Source of the DNA: Mycolicibacterium monacense | GTDB taxonomy: Bacteria; Actinomycetota; Actinomycetes; Mycobacteriales; Mycobacteriaceae | NCBI RefSeq assembly: GCF_010731575.1 | Contig: NZ_AP022617.1 | Location: 2,542,001-2,606,000, forward strand | Direction: 5' to 3' | DNA length: 64,000 nt | Part shown: piece by piece, positions 58,752 to 64,000 of the stretch | Layout: each line of letters begins with the position of its first letter | How positions within the stretch are numbered: position 1 is the first letter of the stretch | Notes under the pieces: model-generated | What the model was told of the DNA's origin: nothing | Seen by the model: only the letters and a program-made list of their open reading frames with translations | Databases searched by the model: none | Translations under genes and position numbers: made by a program

Positions 58752-59612
58752 TCAGGTCCGCACCCCGACGCTGCGCAGCGCCTCGTCGAGCTCCGCGGCG
58801 ATACCGGGGGCCGCGGCGATGACCAGCCCGGCCCCGCCGACCGCGCCGGCAGGGGTCGGCAACGACACCACGGCCCCGGCTTCGGCGGCGACAAGAGCCC
58901 CGGCCGCCCAGTCCCACACGTTGACGCCGTCCTCGTAGTAGGCGTCCAGCTGTCCGGCCGCGACCATGCACAGATCCAGGGCGCACGATCCGATCCTGCG
59001 GACGTCGCGCACGCGGGGCATGAGCTCGACGAGGAGTTCGGCCTGCCGGCGGCGACGTTCCGGGGCGTAGGCGAACCCGGTGCCCAGCAGCGCCATCGCC
59101 AGGCGCTCGGGCGCGTTGCAGCGCAACGGGCGCACCGTGCCGTGGCGGCGCAGCTGCGCACCGTGTCCGCGCGCGGCGGAGTACACCGCGTCCGCAGCCA
59201 CGTCGGCGACCGCACCGGCGACCGATTCGCCGTCCCGCTGCACGGCGACCGACACCGCGTACGCCTCGATGCCGTAGACGAAGTTCACCGTCCCGTCGAT
59301 CGGGTCGAGCACCCACGTCAGCTGACCGGCGCCCGCATCGGCGGCGCCGCCCTCCTCCTCGCCGAGGATCTGTTCACCGGGCCGGTATTCGGCGAGCCGG
59401 TCGCGCAGCAGCCGTTCGGTCTCGGTGTCGACGACGGTCACCGGGTCGGTGGGTGTGCTCTTGGCGGCCACCGCGCCCGCGGCGGCGTCACCGGAGGACG
59501 CGTCGAACACCTCGCCGCGCCGCGTCCGCACGAATGCGGCTGCCTCCGCGGCCAACTGCTCTGCCACCTCACGCAACACCAGCGGATCGTCTTTTCGTTC
59601 AGCGGCGTCCAT
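58752..59612 (-). CDS. suhB: Inositol monophosphatase family protein SuhB
   Basis: A 286-residue magnesium-dependent phosphatase with the metal-binding motifs E-E-x-G (E-E-E-G-G), D-P-I-D-G-T and W-D-W-A-A-G. It converts inositol 1-phosphate to inositol, needed for PIM and mycothiol synthesis. It lies in opposite orientation to ppgK, with a 126-base divergent gap. Confidence 0.92.
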   Translation of the reverse strand: MDAAERKDDPLVLREVAEQLAAEAAAFVRTRRGEVFDASSGDAAAGAVAAKSTPTDPVTVVDTETERLLRDRLAEYRPGEQILGEEEGGAADAGAGQLTWVLDPIDGTVNFVYGIEAYAVSVAVQRDGESVAGAVADVAADAVYSAARGHGAQLRRHGTVRPLRCNAPERLAMALLGTGFAYAPERRRRQAELLVELMPRVRDVRRIGSCALDLCMVAAGQLDAYYEDGVNVWDWAAGALVAAEAGAVVSLPTPAGAVGGAGLVIAAAPGIAAELDEALRSVGVRT

Positions 59613-59690
59613 CCCGACATCGCATCACGCCGGCGCGAAATTGTCTCCGCCGGTTGCCCGGACCGCCGCCCGTGCCCTGCTGGTAGCCAC

Positions 59691-59696
59691 TAGGGT
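59691..59696 (+). promoter_or_regulatory. Probable ppgK -10 box
   Basis: TAGGGT, 42 bases before the ppgK ATG, giving a leader of about 36 bases that includes GAGGAG. Confidence 0.4.
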
Positions 59697-59738
59697 GTTG
59701 GGACGCGTACCGCCGGGCCGCCACTGTGAGGAGCGTTG

Positions 59739-60548
59739 ATGACCGCCACCGATTCGCCCGTCGCAGATCCGGACGCCGCCGGTGGGGACGCGCGTCGCGG
59801 ATTCGGTATCGACGTCGGGGGCAGCGGCGTCAAGGGCGGCGTCGTCGACCTGGACACCGGTCAACTGATCGGCGAGCGGTTCAAACTCCCCACCCCGCAG
59901 CCCGCCACCCCCGACGCCGTCGCCAAGACCATCGCCGCGGTGGTCAAGGAGTTCGGCTGGACCGGAAAGCTCGGCGTCACCTATCCCGGCGTGGTGACCC
60001 ACGGGGTCGTGCACACCGCCGCGAACGTCGACAAGTCGTGGCTGGGCGTCAACGCCCAGGAGATCTACAGCGCCGCCCTCGACGGTCAGCCGGTCACGGT
60101 GCTCAACGACGCCGACGCGGCGGGGCTGGCCGAGGAGCGTTTCGGCGCGGGCCGCGACAACACCGGCGTCATCGTGTTGCTGACCTTCGGCACCGGTATC
60201 GGCTCGGCGGTCATCCACAACGGCATCCTGCTGCCCAACACCGAATTCGGTCATCTGGAGGTGGGCGGCAAGGAAGCCGAGCACCGCGCCGCGTCGTCGG
60301 TCAAGGAGCGCAAGGACTGGAGTTACGAGCGCTGGACCCAGGAGGTCACCAAGGTCCTCGTGGCGATCGAGAACGCGATCTGGCCCGACCTGTTCATCGC
60401 CGGAGGCGGTATCAGCCGCAAGGCCGACAAGTGGGTGCCGCTGCTGAAGAACCGCACGCCGGTCGTGGCCGCCGCGCTGCAGAACTCCGCCGGAATCGTC
60501 GGCGCGGCGATGGCCGCTGAGGTGGACGTCTCAGCTACCAACCGGTAA
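59739..60548 (+). CDS. ppgK: Polyphosphate glucokinase
   Basis: A 269-residue ROK-type kinase that phosphorylates glucose using polyphosphate or ATP. The phosphate-binding loop G-I-D-V-G-G-S-G-V-K-G, the active-site N-D-A-D-A-A-G and the L-T-F-G-T-G-I-G-S-A segment are clear. GAGGAG lies upstream of ATG 59739. It is upstream of sigA, as in M. tuberculosis (from memory). Confidence 0.95.
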   Translation: MTATDSPVADPDAAGGDARRGFGIDVGGSGVKGGVVDLDTGQLIGERFKLPTPQPATPDAVAKTIAAVVKEFGWTGKLGVTYPGVVTHGVVHTAANVDKSWLGVNAQEIYSAALDGQPVTVLNDADAAGLAEERFGAGRDNTGVIVLLTFGTGIGSAVIHNGILLPNTEFGHLEVGGKEAEHRAASSVKERKDWSYERWTQEVTKVLVAIENAIWPDLFIAGGGISRKADKWVPLLKNRTPVVAAALQNSAGIVGAAMAAEVDVSATNR

Positions 60549-60617
60549 CCAGGCCGTCCCGGCTCGCCCGGGCGGTCGATTTTCGCCGCTCGGCACGGCG
60601 TCCCCCCACAGTGTCGT

Positions 60618-60623
60618 TACAAT
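60618..60623 (+). promoter_or_regulatory. Probable sigA -10 box
   Basis: TACAAT, close to consensus, 154 bases before the sigA GTG. It predicts an mRNA leader of about 148 bases (60630-60777). No -35 consensus is seen and I recognise no riboswitch in the leader. Confidence 0.5.
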
Positions 60624-60777
60624 GGACCCCGGCGGCCGCCAACCGAATACGCGGCAGATATCCGAGTTGAGATCACGCCGACATTCGACATAGCCGACAT
60701 TTCGGGTTGGCGCCTGCTCCCCAACATCCGTTGGGGTCTCGGGTGCCCACCGGAACAGTAAGACCGAAAGGGTGTAC

Positions 60778-62220
60778 GTGGCAGCGACAAAGGCAAGCCC
60801 GGCAACCGAAGAGCCGGTGAAGCGCACCGCTACCAAGACCCCCGCGAAGAAGACCGCCGCGGCGAAGGCCCCAGCCAAACGCGCGGCCAAGGGTACGGCG
60901 ACGACCCGCGGCCCGGCCAAGAAGGACGGCGCCGCCCCGCGCGGTCGTGGCAAGAAGTCCACCGCACCCGAGGCCGGTGCCGCCGACGCCCTCGCCGACG
61001 ACGACCTCGACACCGACGACACCCTCGAGGCCGAACCGGATATCGACGTCGACGACGCCGACCTGGACCTCGAGGATCTCGACACCGACGACGACTCGTC
61101 CGACGACGGCGACGACGCCGACACCCCCGACGCCAAGGTCAAGGCCGCCCCCAAGGGCGGCGCGGTGCCCGCCGCCCCCGCCACCGAGGACGAGGAGATC
61201 GCCGAGCCCTCCGAGAAGGACAAGGCCTCCGGCGACTTCGTCTGGGACGAGGAGGAGTCAGAGGCGCTGCGGCAGGCCCGCAAGGACGCCGAGCTCACCG
61301 CCTCCGCCGACTCGGTGCGCGCGTATCTCAAGCAGATCGGCAAGGTGGCGCTGCTCAACGCCGAGGAGGAAGTCGAGCTCGCCAAGCGCATCGAGGCCGG
61401 TCTGTTCGCCACCCAGAAGCTGGCCGAACTCGCCGAAAAGGGTGAGAAGCTGCCGGTGCAGCAGCGCCGCGACATGCAGTGGATCTGCCGCGACGGCGAC
61501 CGCGCCAAGAACCACCTGCTGGAGGCGAACCTCCGCCTGGTGGTGTCGCTGGCCAAGCGCTACACCGGCCGTGGCATGGCGTTCCTGGACCTCATCCAGG
61601 AGGGCAACCTCGGTCTGATCCGCGCGGTCGAGAAGTTCGACTACACCAAGGGTTACAAGTTCTCCACCTACGCCACCTGGTGGATCCGGCAGGCGATCAC
61701 CCGCGCGATGGCCGACCAGGCGCGCACCATCCGCATCCCGGTGCACATGGTCGAGGTCATCAACAAGCTGGGCCGCATCCAGCGCGAGCTGCTCCAGGAC
61801 CTGGGTCGCGAACCCACGCCCGAAGAGCTCGCCAAGGAGATGGACATCACGCCGGAGAAGGTGCTGGAGATCCAGCAGTACGCGCGTGAGCCGATCTCGC
61901 TGGACCAGACGATCGGCGACGAGGGCGACAGCCAGCTCGGCGACTTCATCGAGGACTCCGAGGCCGTGGTGGCCGTGGACGCGGTCTCGTTCACGCTTCT
62001 GCAGGATCAGCTGCAGTCGGTGCTGGAGACGCTGTCGGAGCGCGAGGCCGGCGTGGTACGGCTGCGGTTCGGCCTCACCGACGGCCAGCCGCGCACGCTC
62101 GACGAGATCGGCCAGGTCTACGGCGTCACGCGGGAACGCATCCGCCAGATCGAGTCGAAGACGATGAGCAAGCTCCGGCACCCCAGCCGGTCGCAGGTGC
62201 TGCGCGACTACCTCGACTGA
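60778..62220 (+). CDS. sigA: Primary RNA polymerase sigma factor SigA
   Basis: A 480-residue sigma-70. The N-terminus is Ala/Lys-rich (residues 1-60), then a very acidic stretch (70-125). Region 1.2 follows ([11 protein letters not shown]), region 2 with [13 protein letters not shown], region 3 and region 4 with [16 protein letters not shown] and [13 protein letters not shown] at 60778 has GAAAGG upstream; a GTG six bases earlier lies in that signal. It is the housekeeping sigma factor. Confidence 0.98.
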   Translation: MAATKASPATEEPVKRTATKTPAKKTAAAKAPAKRAAKGTATTRGPAKKDGAAPRGRGKKSTAPEAGAADALADDDLDTDDTLEAEPDIDVDDADLDLEDLDTDDDSSDDGDDADTPDAKVKAAPKGGAVPAAPATEDEEIAEPSEKDKASGDFVWDEEESEALRQARKDAELTASADSVRAYLKQIGKVALLNAEEEVELAKRIEAGLFATQKLAELAEKGEKLPVQQRRDMQWICRDGDRAKNHLLEANLRLVVSLAKRYTGRGMAFLDLIQEGNLGLIRAVEKFDYTKGYKFSTYATWWIRQAITRAMADQARTIRIPVHMVEVINKLGRIQRELLQDLGREPTPEELAKEMDITPEKVLEIQQYAREPISLDQTIGDEGDSQLGDFIEDSEAVVAVDAVSFTLLQDQLQSVLETLSEREAGVVRLRFGLTDGQPRTLDEIGQVYGVTRERIRQIESKTMSKLRHPSRSQVLRDYLD

Positions 62221-62223
62221 CCC

Positions 62224-63315
62224 GTGCCGAAGCCTCCGAGAGTTCCGCCTCAGCGGGTGGTGCGCGCAGTCGACCGTGTCCGTGCCGGTCTGCAGCGCCT
62301 GCACCGCACGACCGCACCGGGCAACATCGCCCTGCTCGAACTGGCGACCGGCGCCTGGACCACCGCCGCGCTGTACACCGCCGCGAAGCTGGGGATCGCC
62401 GACCAGCTGGCGGCCGGGCCGAAGCACTCCAACGACGTCGCGGACCGCGTCGGCGCCGACCACGACGGCGTGCACCGGCTGATGCGGGCACTGGCCAGCT
62501 GCGGTGTGCTCACCCAGCACGCCGACGGTTCGTTCACCCTGACCCGCGTCGGCGATGCGCTGCGTTCGGACGCCGAGGGCTCGCTGCGCGACATGGTGTT
62601 GTTCATCGGCCACCCGATCCGCTGGGCGGACTGGGGCAACCTCGAACACTCCGTGCGCACGGGCAAGACGGCCTTCGCCGAACTGCACGGCCGTCCGTTC
62701 TTCGAGTACCTCGAGACCGACCCGGAGTTCGCCGCGGTGTTCAACAACGCGATGACCGCGTCCAGCGGTGTGACCGACGAGGTCGCGCTGGGCGCCTACG
62801 ACTTCTCCGGGTTCAAGCTCGTCGTCGATGTGGGCGGCGGACACGGTTCGGTGCTGAGCACCATCCTGCGCAGCGCCCCGCAGGCGCGCGGTGTGCTCTA
62901 CGACCTGCCTGAGGTGGTGGCCGACGCCGGCCCCACCTTCGAGGCCGCCGGTGTGGCCGACCGCGCCTCGGCCACCGGTGGGTCGTTCATGGATTCGGTG
63001 CCCGACGGCGGCGACCTGTATGTGATGAAGAACATCATCCACGACTGGTCCGACGACGACGCGGCGACGATCCTGCGCAACATCCGGACCGCCATGGCGC
63101 CCGGCGGCAAACTCCTCCTGATCGAGATGGTGCTGCCCGAACGTGCCAACGCATTCATCGGGCTCTTGCTCGACCTCGAGATGCTGGTCGCCGCGGGCGG
63201 ACGCGAACGCACCCGCGGTGAGTACGCGAACCTGTTGTCACGCACCGGTTTTCGACTCACGCACGTCACCGGCACCGTGACTCCGCTGTCGATCCTGGAA
63301 GCCGAGCCCGTCTGA
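62224..63315 (+). CDS. SAM-dependent O-methyltransferase (plant-type fold)
   Basis: A 363-residue protein with an N-terminal dimerisation winged helix (about 35-105) and a Methyltransf_2 domain with V-V-D-V-G-G-G-H-G-S (SAM motif), D-L-P-E-V-V and K-N-I-I-H-D-W-S-D (catalytic His region). It methylates a hydroxyl on an unknown compound. It starts three bases after sigA with GTG and ends in a TGATG overlap with ridA. From memory, sigA is followed directly by the RidA gene in M. tuberculosis, so this may be an insertion. Confidence 0.9.
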   Translation: MPKPPRVPPQRVVRAVDRVRAGLQRLHRTTAPGNIALLELATGAWTTAALYTAAKLGIADQLAAGPKHSNDVADRVGADHDGVHRLMRALASCGVLTQHADGSFTLTRVGDALRSDAEGSLRDMVLFIGHPIRWADWGNLEHSVRTGKTAFAELHGRPFFEYLETDPEFAAVFNNAMTASSGVTDEVALGAYDFSGFKLVVDVGGGHGSVLSTILRSAPQARGVLYDLPEVVADAGPTFEAAGVADRASATGGSFMDSVPDGGDLYVMKNIIHDWSDDDAATILRNIRTAMAPGGKLLLIEMVLPERANAFIGLLLDLEMLVAAGGRERTRGEYANLLSRTGFRLTHVTGTVTPLSILEAEPV

Positions 63316-63683
63316 TGCCCGGCGACCGGACCGATTTCGGGTCCGGTTCCGAGTACGAGGCGCTGGTGGGCTATTCACGCGCGGTGCGGATCGGGAACCA
63401 GGTCCTGGTGGCAGGTACCACCGGCTCGGGCGACGACATCGTCGCGCAGACACGAGACGCGTTGCGCCGCATCGAATCCGCACTGATCCAGGCCGGCGCG
63501 TCACTGTCGGACGTGGTGCGCACCCGCATCTATGTCACCGACATCGCCCGCTGGCGCGACGTGGGTGCCGTGCACGCGGAGGTGTTCGGCGCGGTCCGGC
63601 CCGCGTCGACGATGGTCGAGGTGTCGGCGTTGATCTCCCCTGACCTGTACGTCGAGATCGAGGCCGACGCTCACGTCGGTTGA
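63315..63683 (+). CDS. RidA family protein
   Basis: A 122-residue RidA/YjgF-type protein. The family removes reactive enamine/imine intermediates made by PLP enzymes. Visible features are G-N-Q-V-L-V-A-G-T-T-G, the arginine of V-V-R-T-R-I-Y-V-T-D and the final V-E-I-E-A-D-A. It ends 13 bases inside the convergent DUF952 gene. Confidence 0.92.
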   Translation: MPGDRTDFGSGSEYEALVGYSRAVRIGNQVLVAGTTGSGDDIVAQTRDALRRIESALIQAGASLSDVVRTRIYVTDIARWRDVGAVHAEVFGAVRPASTMVEVSALISPDLYVEIEADAHVG

Positions 63684-64000
63684 TCGAACGGTGCGAACCT
63701 GCCGTCGGGTCCCGGCCGGTAGGGGGTGACATCTCTCACGGCCTCGGCGGGCAGCGGGCCGTACAGGTGCGGGAACACCATCGCCTCGGGATCCGTTGGA
63801 AGACCGGGCTCCCAACGCACCGGGTCGGTCAACCGGGCCGGGTCGATGTGGAGCAGCACCAGATCGGTTCGGCCGGCGAAGAGTCGGTTGGCCGGCAGGT
63901 GCACCTGCTCAGGTGTCGACAGATGGACGAAGCCGACACTGCCGAGCGAGTCCGGCCGATGTTCGCCCTCGGCTGAAATCGCCTGCCACTCGGCCGCACT
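63671..64000 (-). CDS. DUF952 family protein, N-terminus cut by window edge
   Basis: The frame is open from the right edge to the TGA at 63671-63673. It shows the DUF952 pattern G-F-V-H-L-S-T-P-E-Q-V, then A-N-R-L-F-A-G-R-T-D-L-V-L-L-H-I-D-P and F-P-H-L-Y-G-P-L. About 109 residues are visible. Function unknown; the fold is thought to be related to glutathione-S-transferase-like or ADP-ribosyl-binding small proteins, which I cannot confirm. Confidence 0.85.
   Translation of the reverse strand, partial: SAAEWQAISAEGEHRPDSLGSVGFVHLSTPEQVHLPANRLFAGRTDLVLLHIDPARLTDPVRWEPGLPTDPEAMVFPHLYGPLPAEAVRDVTPYRPGPDGRFAPFDQPT

Overview
The window is a 64 kb stretch of very GC-rich actinobacterial chromosome. 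Gene content and order point to a Mycobacterium, most likely a rapid grower of the Mycolicibacterium type. The evidence is a PIM-lipid operon (pgsA1-patA-pimA), the arabinan transferase AftC, a coproporphyrin-type haem set (hemE-hemY-hemQ), mycobacterial DUFs (DUF3000, DUF3093, DUF3159, DUF3710, DUF4193), the envelope protein Cei, ppgK and a long acidic SigA. From memory, two blocks follow the order of M. tuberculosis Rv2603c-Rv2614c and Rv2669-Rv2704. That synteny is established knowledge applied here, not a database result. The ends cut a polyprenyl synthetase (left) and a DUF952 protein (right).

Layout. 0-12 kb: end of a polyprenyl synthetase, yebC, the PLP synthase genes pdxT/pdxS around an acyl-CoA thioesterase, then a tightly overlapping minus-strand run: LemA/NUDIX protein, pimA, patA, pgsA1, HIT protein, thrS, a small membrane protein and a thioesterase. 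12-20 kb: an accessory envelope region with a large membrane protein, a GAF-ANTAR regulator, a holin-X-like protein, a DUF3618 protein, a 641-residue exported repeat protein with an acidic tail, and a seven-gene Asp23/Gls24-AmaP operon preceded by a near-perfect CRP-type site. 19.8-20.4 kb: four tRNA genes (Val-CAC, Gly-GCC, Cys-GCA, Val-GAC). 20.5-24.2 kb: small zinc-ribbon and secreted proteins, an AraC/SRPBCC divergent pair, a regulator fusing a helix-turn-helix to Clp-N repeats with two identical operators on its promoter, and an ECF sigma-ogt pair. 24.3-43 kb: acetyltransferase, ZapE-type ATPase, RibD-like reductase, TAP-like lipoprotein, aftC, msrB, a GGDEF-EAL protein, haem genes, DUF3000, rnd, a PhoD-like phosphatase, dxs and nhaA. 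43-49 kb: two ABC exporters pointing at each other and a MarR-type regulator. 49-64 kb: RNA methyltransferase, a KimA-like potassium transporter divergent from two TrkA genes, several mycobacterial DUF genes, dut, cei, suhB, ppgK, sigA, an O-methyltransferase and ridA.

The most unusual signal is a 25-nt element present three times (43110-43134, 43198-43222, 48209-48233). Each copy lies in the sense direction in the leader of a transporter unit (nhaA, exporter 1, exporter 2). In two copies it begins exactly six bases after a -10 hexamer, and one terminal base pair covaries. It looks like a short cis-acting RNA or initiation-region element. Other notable points are the HTH/Clp-N autoregulatory circuit, the Asp23 operon, the KimA-CeoBC potassium module, two start-codon duplications that create mini-cistrons, and a HIT protein lengthened at both ends by tandem repeats.

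I see no insertion sequence, prophage, CRISPR array or rRNA, and no gene-free stretch longer than 300 bases. Many starts are GTG in GTGA/ATGA overlaps, and many divergent genes have a TANNNT -10 box six or seven bases before the start codon, as expected for leaderless mycobacterial mRNAs.
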